A DNA stretch of 64,000 bases from Deltaproteobacteria bacterium (GCA_031273455.1 JAISRZ010000089.1:1-64000), one strand, 5' to 3'. Positions 34,926 through 44,497 are shown, counted from the stretch's first letter. The notes: generated by a model from the letters alone, not told the origin. Numbers and translations are program-made.

Positions 34926-36314
34926 ATGCCCTTTAACCGCGATATCCGCTGGCGGCAAGGCTCCTTTTTGGAGCCCCAGCACTTTCAGCTTATAGACCTC
35001 CGTCGGCGTTATGAGAATAGTTTTTTAGCTAACGCCTTACGCCCCTACGCCTGGGGATTGGTTGATTTTAGCCTCAACCCGATTAGCCTTGGCTCCCACT
35101 TTTTGGAGATTGTTAAGCTCGATCTCCTTTTACCGGACGGGCGCCACTTAAAGTTCCCCGAGAACCTGGAGATAAAAACCGGCTCGTTCAAAGAGGCCTT
35201 TGGCCCCGGGGTGGAGCGTTTAATGGTTTACTTAGCCACGCCCCACTTCTTTTTAGCTGGGAATAACGCCCGAGATCCCCGGCCCTTTTCGTCTTTAAGC
35301 TCTGAAGATCCCCCGCCGCCGCCGGATCGAGGCCAACTGTATCGGGCCCAAGAAGAGCCGGATCTCGTCCCCGATCTTCTGGGCCCGGGTCCCGTGGGCC
35401 GAGTGGAGACGCTTTACTACCAAGCTCGGGTGGTCTTTGGGGAGACCGAAACCGTTAACGGTTTTGATCTAATCCCTTTAGCTCGGCTCATCCGCGACGA
35501 AGACCGGATTAGCCTCGATCCCACCTACGGGCCACCAGCCCTAACCTTATACCCCGATCACCCGGCTAGGGCCATTCTAGGGGACGTTTTGGGCCTGTTA
35601 TTGGCTCGGCGCTCCCATCTAGACGAGTATCGCTTGGACCCCGCCCTCTTCCGGTCCGCCGGTTTAGACGGATCGTCCATTGGTTGGCTGTCGCTATTAG
35701 GGATCTTTGGCCGGTCGTTACCTAAGCTTTCCATTTTACGGACCGCCCCGGTTCTCCATCCTTTCACTCTGTATCAGACCTTAGCCGAGCTAGCTGGGGA
35801 GCTTAGTTTATTTTCCCCGCCCGGGGCCGGGGACTCCTTTTTCTTACCGCCTAAGTATGACCATAACGACCCTTGCGCGGCCTTGGAGGCTTTAAAAACG
35901 GCCATCAGTCGCTTACTGGCTTCTTTATCCACAGGGCCGACCTTTTCTTTGGCTTTTGAGCGCCAAGAGGATCTGTTCTCCTTAGAGCTCCCGTCCGAAG
36001 GTCTGGAGGAAGGGTCTTATTGCTTAGCCATTCGCTCGCCTTTACCGGCCCCAGAGCTTCAAGCCTTGGTTAACTGGCGTTTGCGTTTAGCCCCTTTAGC
36101 TAAGCTAGAGTTTTTAGCGGCCCATAGCTTACCGGGCATTGGTTTAATCCCCGGGAAAAAAGCCCCGCTAGGGTTACCCAGTCGACCGGATCTTTCTTAC
36201 TTCGCCATCCGCCAAAACGATCCGTTGTGGGCCGAGGCCCGGGAGAATAAGAATTTAGGCCTTTACTGGCCCCAAGCCCCGGAAGGGGTGACCGCCCGCT
36301 TAACTTCCGGTTAA
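34926..36314 (+). CDS. tssK: T6SS baseplate-membrane linker TssK
   Basis: A 462-residue TssK/ImpJ/VasE protein. RWRQGSFLEPQHFQLIDL near the start is the family signature, and NEYRLDP-like and FAIRQNDPLWAEARENKNLGLYWP segments follow in order. TssK trimers connect the baseplate to the TssL/TssM complex. Nine bases separate it from tssJ and 23 from tssL. Length and motifs are normal. Confidence 0.94.
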   Translation: MPFNRDIRWRQGSFLEPQHFQLIDLRRRYENSFLANALRPYAWGLVDFSLNPISLGSHFLEIVKLDLLLPDGRHLKFPENLEIKTGSFKEAFGPGVERLMVYLATPHFFLAGNNARDPRPFSSLSSEDPPPPPDRGQLYRAQEEPDLVPDLLGPGPVGRVETLYYQARVVFGETETVNGFDLIPLARLIRDEDRISLDPTYGPPALTLYPDHPARAILGDVLGLLLARRSHLDEYRLDPALFRSAGLDGSSIGWLSLLGIFGRSLPKLSILRTAPVLHPFTLYQTLAELAGELSLFSPPGAGDSFFLPPKYDHNDPCAALEALKTAISRLLASLSTGPTFSLAFERQEDLFSLELPSEGLEEGSYCLAIRSPLPAPELQALVNWRLRLAPLAKLEFLAAHSLPGIGLIPGKKAPLGLPSRPDLSYFAIRQNDPLWAEARENKNLGLYWPQAPEGVTARLTSG

Positions 36315-36337
36315 TAACCGGGTTTGAGATAGACGTT

Positions 36338-37201
36338 ATGACTTTTACGGAACGCTTTTTTGATTTTATTAGCCTGGCCTTAACCTTGGACTTGGGCCAT
36401 AAGCCCCCGGAATCGCCCGATCTGTCTAGTTTCGCTCGCTCTCTCGCTTTGGAGCTGGAAAAGGAGGAGCGAACGCCCCTAGAGGGGCTAACTATGGCCG
36501 AAAGCGCCTTAGGTCGGTTCCCCCTTTTGGCTTGGTTAGATGAGCGGATCTTAAACTCGAACCGGCCCGACCGTTATCAATGGGCCAGTTGGTCGCTGGT
36601 CCAGCGCCACCAAGGCCCTGGGCATGGGGGCGATCTGTTCTACCAAGAGCTGGCTCGCTTACTTCTGGCGCGGCGGGCGGCAGCTCTGGAAGAAAACGCT
36701 GATCCTCGGCGGGACTCCCTTAACCCACCCTCCCTTAACTCACCCTCTTTGTCCCCTGGGTTACTGACCAGGGGCCCTAGCTCTGGTCTTGAATCGCGGG
36801 CGGTTATGGATTCGCTTGAACCAGACGAACCCTTAGTTGTTAGCGAAGGGCTTAGCCTTTCGGCTTTAGCTCGGCTGTGGGTTTTAAACGACTCTGGCCC
36901 CCCGAACTTAGAGGCCATCTTAGAAAGTTACGCTTTGGCTTTGGTTTTAGGCTTTCGGGGGCGTTTAGCGGCCCCAGGCCTCGAGGAAACTTTGGCGGCC
37001 CTACTGACCGTGGCCCGAGAAAAGCTGACCGTTAGTCACCCTCTGGCCCCGGAAATCCGCCCGGTTATCGCTGGCCCTTCTTTTCGACCCGCCTTTTGGG
37101 AGCGAAACCAAGCTTTATTGTGGCATGGGCTTCTCCCGGCCCTTTTGACGCTAGTCGTCTTTTGGCGCGGAGCGGCCATCGTTAAGTCTTTGCCTTTTTA
37201 A
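36338..37201 (+). CDS. tssL: T6SS inner-membrane protein TssL (DotU-like)
   Basis: The product is a 287-residue DotU/IcmH-like protein. A cytoplasmic helical domain (FPLLAWLDERILNS, GHGGDLFYQELARLLL, YALALVLGFRGRL) is followed by a single C-terminal membrane helix (LLPALLTLVVFWRG). TssL, with TssM and TssJ, forms the trans-envelope complex. There is no peptidoglycan-binding OmpA domain at the end. A low-complexity NPPSLNSPSLSP insert sits near residue 130. Confidence 0.92.
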   Translation: MTFTERFFDFISLALTLDLGHKPPESPDLSSFARSLALELEKEERTPLEGLTMAESALGRFPLLAWLDERILNSNRPDRYQWASWSLVQRHQGPGHGGDLFYQELARLLLARRAAALEENADPRRDSLNPPSLNSPSLSPGLLTRGPSSGLESRAVMDSLEPDEPLVVSEGLSLSALARLWVLNDSGPPNLEAILESYALALVLGFRGRLAAPGLEETLAALLTVAREKLTVSHPLAPEIRPVIAGPSFRPAFWERNQALLWHGLLPALLTLVVFWRGAAIVKSLPF

Positions 37202-37212
37202 AGGAGCCTAAC

Positions 37213-40200
37213 TTGAAAAAGTTCTTTTTGGTTTTAACCTTTGTCCTTTTGGCCACGGTCACTGGGATAGGGTTACTAGTCATTGCCTGGCTCCTCCATT
37301 GGCCCTTCTGGCTGGCTTGGTTGGGCCCGGTTGTTTTTCTGGTTATCCCGGGCTTATACCTTTTAAGCGCCCGGTTGATCGCCTGGCGGGAAAAATCGCT
37401 TTACGCCAAAAACGTCTTAAACCAAAAGCCCGAGCTGGGCCCGACTTTGGCCCCCTTAGATCCTCTCTCCGCCCGCTATCAAGAGTTTGTCAAAACCTTG
37501 GGGCCAGCCGCCCAAAGGGCTCTAAAGGGCCAAAAATGGACCTTGGTTTTTGGGGAGCCCTTAATAACTACAGCCTTGGCCTCGCCTAACTTACCGGGTA
37601 AGACGCCATCTTTAAGAGATCCGCTAAATCGGGTTCAGGAAGACCTTGACTTCGCCTTTTTCGCTGGGCAAGTGGTCGTGGAGGTTCCGGGGGTCCTTTC
37701 CTCCGAGGGCCAGGATCTATTAGGGACCGAGCTACTGGGCCCGGAGATAAGTCGCTTAATCAGCCTCCTTAAAGACGTGGCCCCCCAAGGGTTAGGCGCG
37801 GTTATCTTCAGCCTACCGGATCGCTTATTAAGCGGCGATGCCGCTAGGGCCTTAAACCGCTTAGCCTTAAAGGCGCGATGGCTCATCCAAGAGCTTAGCC
37901 TGGCCTTAGACACTCAGTTACCGGTCTGGGTTTTACTGGGCGGCTCGAACCTAGTCGCTAACCCCATATCGCTCGGCCCTTTGGCCACGGCCTTAGAGCG
38001 AGCTAACCAGCCTGGCGGGATAACCTTAGCCCCCGGGGAACCCCCGGTCGCCGCGGCCAACCGGTTCGTTAGTCGACTAAAGGAGCTTTTCTCTTGGGTC
38101 TTTTACGCGGAGCTGACTAAAAGCGGCTTAGATAACGCCGGGCCGGTTCTCCAATCTTTACCTTCCGTTAATGATCTTCCTAAACCTTTAACCGCCTTTT
38201 TAGAGCGCTTAACTGGTCCCGCTTGGCAGGGGCCCTCTTGGAACGGGCCAGTTAGCTTAACCCAGCCGCCTATCTGGGTTCAGAAGATTCTTCTTTACCC
38301 GCCAACCGACCCTCGGGAAGAGTCTTTAGCGATGGCGGGCCACCCGACCTTAGCTCGCTTTTTCCAAGAGGATCTATTGGCCAGCCAAGCTCTGGCCAAA
38401 CCTTTGGGTTTACCGGGGTCCAAGCGGCAAAGACGGTTTAAGCTGGCCTTTGGCTTATACTACGCGGCTTTACTTATTTTATGTTTGGCTTTTTTAGGCA
38501 ACGTCCGCCATAACCGGGCCGTTTTCGCGGCTTTCAGCCCTCCGCCAACGATCGCCGTCAGTTTAAACGCGGGCGAGCCCGCGGCTAAACTAGACCAGGT
38601 TTACGAGCGGGATCGCTTCTTGGACGCCCTAAACCAAGCCACCGCCTTTAACTTCCTCCCGCGTTTAGGCCCGGATCCGGCTAAAGAGCGCCTTAACGCG
38701 GCCCAAAACGCCTTTTTCCGGGGCGTGGAAGACCTAAGTCAAACTCTTCTCGACTCTTTGGCCTTGGGGGCCCAGAACGAGCCCCAAGCGGCCTCTAACG
38801 GCGGCCCTCCTCCGGGGCTAGCTCTCTTGCGCCAACTTTTTTGGTTAGCTGGAACCTTTCGCTTGGGTTTGCGTGGCGATACGCGGGCTTTGGAAAACCA
38901 ATTAAGCGTCTTTCCGGCCTGGCCCCAGGATCTTTCCGGGCCTGGCCAAGGTTACTGGAACCTCGTTTACGGGGAGATCTTGGTTGATTACTTTAAGCGA
39001 AAGCCGCCTAAGCCAAACATCTTGCGCGGTTTAAGCCGGATCGAGCTTTTGATCTTAAAGGCCGCCCCAGGCGCTGGGAGCCCGGATCTATCCTGGCTCT
39101 TGGATTGGGCCGGGGTTTTACCGGAAGTTCAGCCCGTGACCTTAACCACCGGCTTAGAGGCCGAAGTTTTTTCGGCTATCGCCAACCGGGCGAGGTTAGC
39201 CACGGTCCCGGCGGCTTACACCAAAGAGGGCCGAACGGCCATTAAAGCGGCCTTGGAGGAATTATCCTTAATCCACCTGTACCCCCAAGCCCAAACCCCC
39301 AACGCCGCGGTGTTTCTTTTAAATTATGACCAAGATTATCTGGCCCAGTGGCGGGCCTGGGGTTTAGCCGCGGCCGCCATCGCCCCTAAACTGACTAAAC
39401 CCGGGGAGCTAACGGCCTTTACGGACAACGTCTTTAAGCTCATGAATGACCATTTATCCCCCTTAATGGGCCAAAACCCCTTACCGGCCTTTGTCCACAA
39501 CTTGGAGCTGGAAGTGGCCCAAACTCGACTCCATGGGGGTTTACTTAAGCCGAAAAGCGAGTCCCCGGGCGGGTTAGCCGGAATCATGGCCCAAGCCGAC
39601 TATATCGCCGCTGACGCGGCCAATTTACGGGATTTTTTAAGCCCGGGCCAATACCGGGATAGTGAGCTAGTGGGTCGGATCATGGGCGGGTCCCAGCCCT
39701 ATAAGGACTACCAAGCCGCTTTAGCTAAAATCGACGCGGTTATCCAAGGGAACCCGGACGATCTTTTGGCTTTGGCTCGAACCCACTTTGGCGGCCCAGG
39801 TTACGGGGATCAGGCCCAATCGCCCTTGACCTTAGCCGCCTTAGCTTTAGACCGGTATCTGGCCTTTTTCTATCAGGGCTCGACCGGGGACAGCGCGGAT
39901 CCGGTTAAAGAGTTGGTTAAAGCCCGCTTAAAAAACCGCCAAACCCTTTTAATCCAAAAGACCGCCCAAACCTTAGACCGCAAGTGGGCTAGCGAAGTGG
40001 TGGACGAGGTCCGGTTTTTAGAGGCGACCGCGGCCCAGACCGCCCTTTATTCCCCCAATGGCTTATTGGATAAGTTTCTAACCGACTGGGCCGCCCCTTT
40101 CCTTAACCAAAAAGGCCAACTGTACCGCCCGGCCACTTGGCGGGGGGTCAGTTTTCCCTTTAACGATGATTTTTTGCGTTTATTGTCTTTGGGTAAACTC

Positions 40201-40680
40201 TCCTTAGCCCCCAATGAGCCTCTCCGGGACCTGTACCCGGTGAAGATCACGGTCTTAGCCGCCCGAGTTAACTTAGAGGCCCGGGAAAAGCCTCAAAAAG
40301 CCGTGGTCACTTTAAAGGCCCCAGAAGGGGCCACGGTCTTAGAAAACTATAACTACCCGACCTCTAAGGTCTTTGACTTTAAGCCTGGCGTCTCGGGGAA
40401 CGTTCTAGTGGAGATCGTGTTTCCCTCTTTAACCTTAGCCCTCTCCTACGAGGGCCGGGAGGCCTTCGCTTACTTTGTGAAAGACTTATTAAGCGGGGAG
40501 CTAACTTTGACCCGGGGCGACTTTCCCCAAGAGGCCGAGATTCTGGCCAACTTAGGGGTGACCCAGATCACCTTAAGCGTGGAGACGGAAGGGGCTTTAC
40601 CCATACTAAAGTTTGTGGAAATGGCCGAGGCCCCCAGTTTGCCGTCCTCCATCATTCGGCCAATAGAGCCCCTTAACTGA
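37213..40680 (+). CDS. tssM: T6SS inner-membrane protein TssM (IcmF-like)
   Basis: This 1155-residue IcmF/TssM protein has two N-terminal membrane helices (residues 3-55), a cytoplasmic domain and a third helix near residues 412-435 (YYAALLILCLAFLGNV). The large periplasmic part that reaches TssJ comes last, with the YRPATWRGVSFPFNDDF region typical of the C-terminal DUF1215 area. Start is TTG at 37213 after AAGGAG. The cytoplasmic domain lacks the usual GxxGxGKT Walker A (FGEPLITTALAS in its place) and the DTAGR-type motif (VEVPGVL), so it probably does not hydrolyse nucleotides. Many working TssM proteins also lack an intact P-loop. Confidence 0.94.
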   Translation: MKKFFLVLTFVLLATVTGIGLLVIAWLLHWPFWLAWLGPVVFLVIPGLYLLSARLIAWREKSLYAKNVLNQKPELGPTLAPLDPLSARYQEFVKTLGPAAQRALKGQKWTLVFGEPLITTALASPNLPGKTPSLRDPLNRVQEDLDFAFFAGQVVVEVPGVLSSEGQDLLGTELLGPEISRLISLLKDVAPQGLGAVIFSLPDRLLSGDAARALNRLALKARWLIQELSLALDTQLPVWVLLGGSNLVANPISLGPLATALERANQPGGITLAPGEPPVAAANRFVSRLKELFSWVFYAELTKSGLDNAGPVLQSLPSVNDLPKPLTAFLERLTGPAWQGPSWNGPVSLTQPPIWVQKILLYPPTDPREESLAMAGHPTLARFFQEDLLASQALAKPLGLPGSKRQRRFKLAFGLYYAALLILCLAFLGNVRHNRAVFAAFSPPPTIAVSLNAGEPAAKLDQVYERDRFLDALNQATAFNFLPRLGPDPAKERLNAAQNAFFRGVEDLSQTLLDSLALGAQNEPQAASNGGPPPGLALLRQLFWLAGTFRLGLRGDTRALENQLSVFPAWPQDLSGPGQGYWNLVYGEILVDYFKRKPPKPNILRGLSRIELLILKAAPGAGSPDLSWLLDWAGVLPEVQPVTLTTGLEAEVFSAIANRARLATVPAAYTKEGRTAIKAALEELSLIHLYPQAQTPNAAVFLLNYDQDYLAQWRAWGLAAAAIAPKLTKPGELTAFTDNVFKLMNDHLSPLMGQNPLPAFVHNLELEVAQTRLHGGLLKPKSESPGGLAGIMAQADYIAADAANLRDFLSPGQYRDSELVGRIMGGSQPYKDYQAALAKIDAVIQGNPDDLLALARTHFGGPGYGDQAQSPLTLAALALDRYLAFFYQGSTGDSADPVKELVKARLKNRQTLLIQKTAQTLDRKWASEVVDEVRFLEATAAQTALYSPNGLLDKFLTDWAAPFLNQKGQLYRPATWRGVSFPFNDDFLRLLSLGKLSLAPNEPLRDLYPVKITVLAARVNLEAREKPQKAVVTLKAPEGATVLENYNYPTSKVFDFKPGVSGNVLVEIVFPSLTLALSYEGREAFAYFVKDLLSGELTLTRGDFPQEAEILANLGVTQITLSVETEGALPILKFVEMAEAPSLPSSIIRPIEPLN

Positions 40681-40697
40681 TTATCTTGAGGTTCCGT

Positions 40698-41348
40698 ATG
40701 AGCCCGTCTAGCCACCGTCAACTGTTAGTGGCCCTTTTGGCCTTTGTGGCCGCCATCGCGCTGATCTTAAGAGCCATGGGGCCCTTAGAGCCCCCCAGCG
40801 TTACGATCGCCGCCTTACCGGCGCCTAAAGCCGCGCCTATACCCCTAGATCCGAAAACCATCGCCCCGAAAAACATCGCCCCGGAACCCCTCGCCCCGGT
40901 GGCCCAACTGGACGAACTGGCCGATTTTTCCCCGTGCCCCGGCGAAGACCCAAAAAACTCCGGGTCCGCTTCTTTAACCAATTGGCGGACCCATTACGAC
41001 GCGGAAGGTCGGTTGGTCATTTTAACGGCCTACGAGGGATCTTTAGGGACCGCCCGGGTCTGGCAAGATTTAAAGACCAGCCGACCGGTCACGGCCTTGG
41101 ATTTTCACGGGTCGTATCGCTGGGATAAACTCCGTTTGGACGTAAATGTGGCCCCCGTGCGGGTGGTCCACTTGGGCCGCCACCCCGGCTTTACCCGCTT
41201 AAGCGTTAATTACTATGACCGTAACCCTCCGCGTTTAGTCATCCCGGAGATTCTTTGCCGACCTGGGGACACGGGCGGCCTTTTAGCCGTCCGCTTAACC
41301 TTTCAGCCGTCATTAAGTCAAAGCGTCTCCTTGGCCCGGGATTACTAA
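40698..41348 (+). CDS. Membrane-anchored protein of unknown function between tssM and tssA
   Basis: A 216-residue protein with an N-terminal signal-anchor (about residues 8-27, LLVALLAFVAAIALILRAMG), a low-complexity proline-alanine linker (about 35-70, IAPKNIAPEPLAP) and a compact beta-rich domain of about 110 residues (GRLVILTAYEGSLG, TRLSVNYYDRNPPRLVIPE). Two cysteines bracket the domain. It would sit in the periplasm near TssM and TssJ. ATG at 40698 is preferred to TTG at 40686 because TTGAGG acts as its ribosome site. No family recognised; the operon position suggests a T6SS accessory role. Confidence 0.7.
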   Translation: MSPSSHRQLLVALLAFVAAIALILRAMGPLEPPSVTIAALPAPKAAPIPLDPKTIAPKNIAPEPLAPVAQLDELADFSPCPGEDPKNSGSASLTNWRTHYDAEGRLVILTAYEGSLGTARVWQDLKTSRPVTALDFHGSYRWDKLRLDVNVAPVRVVHLGRHPGFTRLSVNYYDRNPPRLVIPEILCRPGDTGGLLAVRLTFQPSLSQSVSLARDY

Positions 41349-41377
41349 CCGCGTTTAACGTTAAAAAGGTCTAACTT

Positions 41378-43264
41378 ATGGCCGAGCCTATTAATGACTC
41401 TAATCTTTTGGCCCGGGATGACCCGCGTTTTGAGACCATTGAGGCCGAAATCGCCGGGGTCACGAGTTTAGCTAGCGGCCGGAAACCGCCTAACTGGGTT
41501 CAGATCGCTAAACTCGCGGAAGAATTGCTTAAGGCCTTTCGCCCGGACCTACTAGTGGCCGCCTGGTTGGGGACGGCCTATACCCAGACCGCCGGGATAG
41601 AGGGGTTGGTTAAAGGGCTAACCGGTTTAACCGATCTGATAGAGCGAAAATGGGAAACCTTAGATCCGCCCAAAGAAAAGATTCGGGCAAGAGCCGGGAT
41701 TATTAGTTGGTACTTAGAAAGGCAAACGTTATGGCTGGAAAACGCCCAAGTCAAGGACGCGGCCAAATTAGAGGCGGCCCTCAATGAGCTAACCCGCTTG
41801 GAGGAGACTTTAGCCAAGGTCAGTTCCGGCGGGGAAACGGGTTTAGCCGCCTTCAAAGAGCGGCTCAGAACTTTATTGGCTAACGCCCCGGTCGTAACGC
41901 CTCCGGCTCTCGTTGAACCCATAGCTAACCAACAAGCTAACCAACAAGCTAACCAACAAGCTAACCAACAAGCTAACCAACAAGCTAACCAACAAGCTAG
42001 CCAACAAGCTAACCAACAAGCTAACCAACAAGCTAACCAACAAGCTAACCAACAAGCTAACCAACAAGCTAACCAACAAGCTAACCAACAAGCTAACCAA
42101 CAAGCTAACCAACAAGCAAGCCCCAAGGCCACCGCGGCTACGGAGAGCCCCCCTAATCAAGCCGACCCCAAGGATCTGACTGACCCGCGGGAAATGAAGG
42201 TTATGGCTTTAACCTTAGCCGAAAAGCTGGGGGTTAGTTCCCCCCAGGATCCGGCCTCTTACGTTTTAAGGCGCTGGGCTTTATGGTCTTTACTTAAAAA
42301 CCCGCCGCCCATTAGCGAAGGAAAGCTGCCTTTACCCGGCCCAGCGGAGAGCTTATTGGAAAACCTTTCTAAGTTAGCCTTAACCGATCCGGCTGAGGCC
42401 ATCCTTAAGATCGAGCGAGAGGCGAGCCTCCATATTTTCGCCCTCGATCTTAGCTATCTAGCCGTCAAGGTCTTAGAGTCTTTAGGGCCTGACTACCAGC
42501 GGGCTAAAATGGGTTTAATTGGGGCGATCTTAGGTTTGGTTCAACCTTGGCCCCAACTTATATCCGCTTCCTTTGACGATGGAAAACCCTTAGCTAACCC
42601 AGAAACCTTAACCTTTTTGCGAAACCTCCTGGAGCCCAGCTTATGTTCTAACGCCAACCCTAAAGGTCATAACCAGCCCACGGGCGTCACCCTCGCCCCT
42701 TACCCGGTCGAAAGACATACCGAACCAGCCGACCAGAAGGTCGTGGAGAAGATTTTTAAGCCCTTTAAGCGGAAAAAGAAGGTTAAAGATGGGGTTAAGA
42801 GCGATAATATTAAAGACCTTAAGAGCCAAAGGGACCTTAAGGAGCTCAAGGTCTTTCAAACGTTACCATCGATCGAAGATCCCGAGGATCTTGAGGAGTT
42901 AAAGGACCTGGCCAAGGGGCTAAACCAAGCTGGGGGTTCTAGAAAGAGGCTCAAAATATACGCTGAGATGTTAGAGCTGGCGGCCATAAACCAATACCCA
43001 GCTTTAACCGCCGCGGTTGGCCCGAAGATCTTAGCCATCATTGACAAACATAAAGCTGGCTCTTTTGACCCCAGTTCCACCATTAAGGCCCTAGACGCCT
43101 TAAGACGAGCCGCGACCAGCCACAAAATGGCTTTAAGCGAGGAGAACGGCCTCTTTCGGGAGCTAGCCGCCAGGGCCCAAAGAAAACTCATTCCTTTAGA
43201 CCCAGGGCTAGCCTTCATTCCCACCGATCTTCAAAGGACCTTTCCCAAAGAAATCGCGAAGTGA
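41378..43264 (+). CDS. tssA: T6SS protein TssA with a long ANQQ-repeat linker
   Basis: A 628-residue TssA. Residues 1-180 carry the ImpA N-terminal domain (RFETIEAEIAGV, PDLLVAAWLGTAYTQTAGIEGLVKGLTGLTDLIERKWETL). Residues 183-246 are 16 copies of A-N-Q-Q, then a VasL-like helical C-terminal part of about 380 residues. TssA guides baseplate assembly and caps the growing sheath. It is the last gene of the operon and is followed by a strong hairpin. The repeat is a flexible spacer encoded by a 12-bp minisatellite and may vary in length between strains. Confidence 0.92.
   Translation: MAEPINDSNLLARDDPRFETIEAEIAGVTSLASGRKPPNWVQIAKLAEELLKAFRPDLLVAAWLGTAYTQTAGIEGLVKGLTGLTDLIERKWETLDPPKEKIRARAGIISWYLERQTLWLENAQVKDAAKLEAALNELTRLEETLAKVSSGGETGLAAFKERLRTLLANAPVVTPPALVEPIANQQANQQANQQANQQANQQANQQASQQANQQANQQANQQANQQANQQANQQANQQANQQANQQASPKATAATESPPNQADPKDLTDPREMKVMALTLAEKLGVSSPQDPASYVLRRWALWSLLKNPPPISEGKLPLPGPAESLLENLSKLALTDPAEAILKIEREASLHIFALDLSYLAVKVLESLGPDYQRAKMGLIGAILGLVQPWPQLISASFDDGKPLANPETLTFLRNLLEPSLCSNANPKGHNQPTGVTLAPYPVERHTEPADQKVVEKIFKPFKRKKKVKDGVKSDNIKDLKSQRDLKELKVFQTLPSIEDPEDLEELKDLAKGLNQAGGSRKRLKIYAEMLELAAINQYPALTAAVGPKILAIIDKHKAGSFDPSSTIKALDALRRAATSHKMALSEENGLFRELAARAQRKLIPLDPGLAFIPTDLQRTFPKEIAK
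41924..42115 (+). repeat. 12-bp in-frame minisatellite in tssA, 16 copies
   Basis: Unit gctaaccaacaa, repeated 16 times with one variant unit (gctagccaacaa). The near-perfect identity shows recent expansion. Open frames on the other strand across it (Cys-Trp-Leu-Ala repeats) are mirror artefacts. Confidence 0.97.
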
Positions 43265-43287
43265 GCTTAAACCTCGCTCCGCCAAAC

Positions 43288-43319
43288 TGGCCCTAGGGGG
43301 CTTAAAGCCCCTAGGGCCA
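43288..43319. terminator. Hairpin between tssA and the convergent TonB relic
   Basis: TGGCCCTAGGGG (43288-43299) and CCCCTAGGGCCA (43308-43319) form a perfect 12-bp stem with an eight-base loop. No T-run follows on either strand, so it may work with Rho or mainly block transcript decay. Its place between convergent units supports a two-way terminator role. Confidence 0.6.
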
Positions 43320-43333
43320 GACTTGATTAACGC

Positions 43334-44178
43334 CTATTCATCGCGATCCCAGTTCATTTCTAAGGTCAAGTAGAAGGTCGCTGGGTTATAAGGCGCGTAA
43401 CGATAGTCCGCCCCTGGGGCGGTGGGCCAAGCGCTATAGTAGAAGTACATTTTATTAAAGACGTTATTAACGTCAAAAAGCAAGCGATAGTTTTTGTTGA
43501 AGCGGTAACTTAACTGCAAATCAACTAAGACTTTATCTTTATTCTTAGCCACATAAGGAGTTGTGGGATTGGCGTTCCCGTTTTCTAAGCGCGATGGGGT
43601 GGAGCGGAAGTAGTTTTGCCCCTCATACCGAAAGTTAACCTTTCCCGCTAAACCTTCTTTAGGCGCGTAACCAAACTCCATGTTGACTATATGCCGCGGA
43701 ATGTTGGGCATTCTGTAACCATCGAGTTTCAATTTACTACCGCCAGATGATTGGGCGAATGATTTATACTTAGCGTCCATTAAGGAGTAATTCGCTTTTA
43801 AATACCAATCTGGGGCTGGAATAATCTTAACTGAAGCTTCTAAACCTTGTCTTTCCGTTTTCCCCGCTGGCACCAAAGATCCCGCGTCCTCATCCCAGGT
43901 TGAGTCATTTTTAGTGAATATTTTAAACAAAGCTAGCTCAAAGCTTAACCAATCAGTGATATCCATCCGGGTTCCCAACTCATACTGGTCCCGGGTCATG
44001 AGCTCAAAGGGACTATTGGAATAGAAGCCAGTGTTGGCGTCCATGGATAACCCTGGCGTGGAAAAACCGCGCCCAAAGTTGGCGTAAATTTGTAACCAAT
44101 CCAATGGGGTATACAGTAAACCCGCTTTGGGGCTAAAAAACTTGTGCCTAGGGGACTTGGAGCTGACCCCAGTTAAGT
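43334..44178 (-). pseudogene. Truncated TonB-dependent receptor (C-terminal barrel)
   Basis: The minus strand encodes about 280 residues of a receptor barrel from KFFSPKAGLLYTP through YANFGRGFS, RDQYELGTRMD, GKTERQGLEAS and VNNVFNKMYFYYS to the final LTLEMNW strand. An in-frame TGA at about 44178 and loss of similarity mark the break; plug, TonB box and signal peptide are missing. It is clearly related to the barrel at 4807-6642, with nearly the same motifs in the same order, and extends to the normal C-terminus. A TTG at 44104 could be read as a start but gives no working receptor. Confidence 0.85.
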
Positions 44179-44299
44179 TAGGTCATATTACAAATCTATA
44201 GCACATGTCTTTAGATAAATCTAGTTTAAAGCCAGGCTCTATCATCAGCTTAATGTTAAAAGAGCAACCTCAATTAGCTAATCAAAAAAGTCGAGTAAT

Positions 44300-44497
44300 C
44301 TACTCAGAGTCTTGATTCTTCTCAGTCCTTTTGGTGTCAACAGAGTCCACGATTTTGAAACCATATTTTTTAGCGGCAGCTTCAGCAGGTATCCTAAAAT
44401 AATCGTGGAATTTCTGCCCAGAGAGGTTTTTAGTCTCCTCGTAGATTTTGAGACGGATATGATTAATTTCATCCTCAAAAGAATTAAATGTTGTCAT
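44300..44497 (-). CDS. Antitoxin-like partner of the PIN protein
   Basis: A 65-residue protein (DEINHIRLKIYEETKNLS, FHDYFRIPAEAAAKKYGFKIV) typical of small proteins encoded next to PIN toxins of the LETSIFN type. The C-terminal AxxxAKKYGF motif is common to this antitoxin group. ATG at 44497 overlaps the end of the PIN gene by 14 bases; a longer frame to 44554 adds only residues from the overlapping gene. AAGGAG lies just upstream of 44497. It is translated after the PIN gene, toxin-first order. Confidence 0.7.
   Translation of the reverse strand: MTTFNSFEDEINHIRLKIYEETKNLSGQKFHDYFRIPAEAAAKKYGFKIVDSVDTKRTEKNQDSE

Noticed and set aside
41578-42160. Cys-Trp-Leu-Ala or Leu-Val-Ser repeat proteins on the minus strand
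   Set aside because: They are mirror frames of the 12-bp repeat inside tssA.
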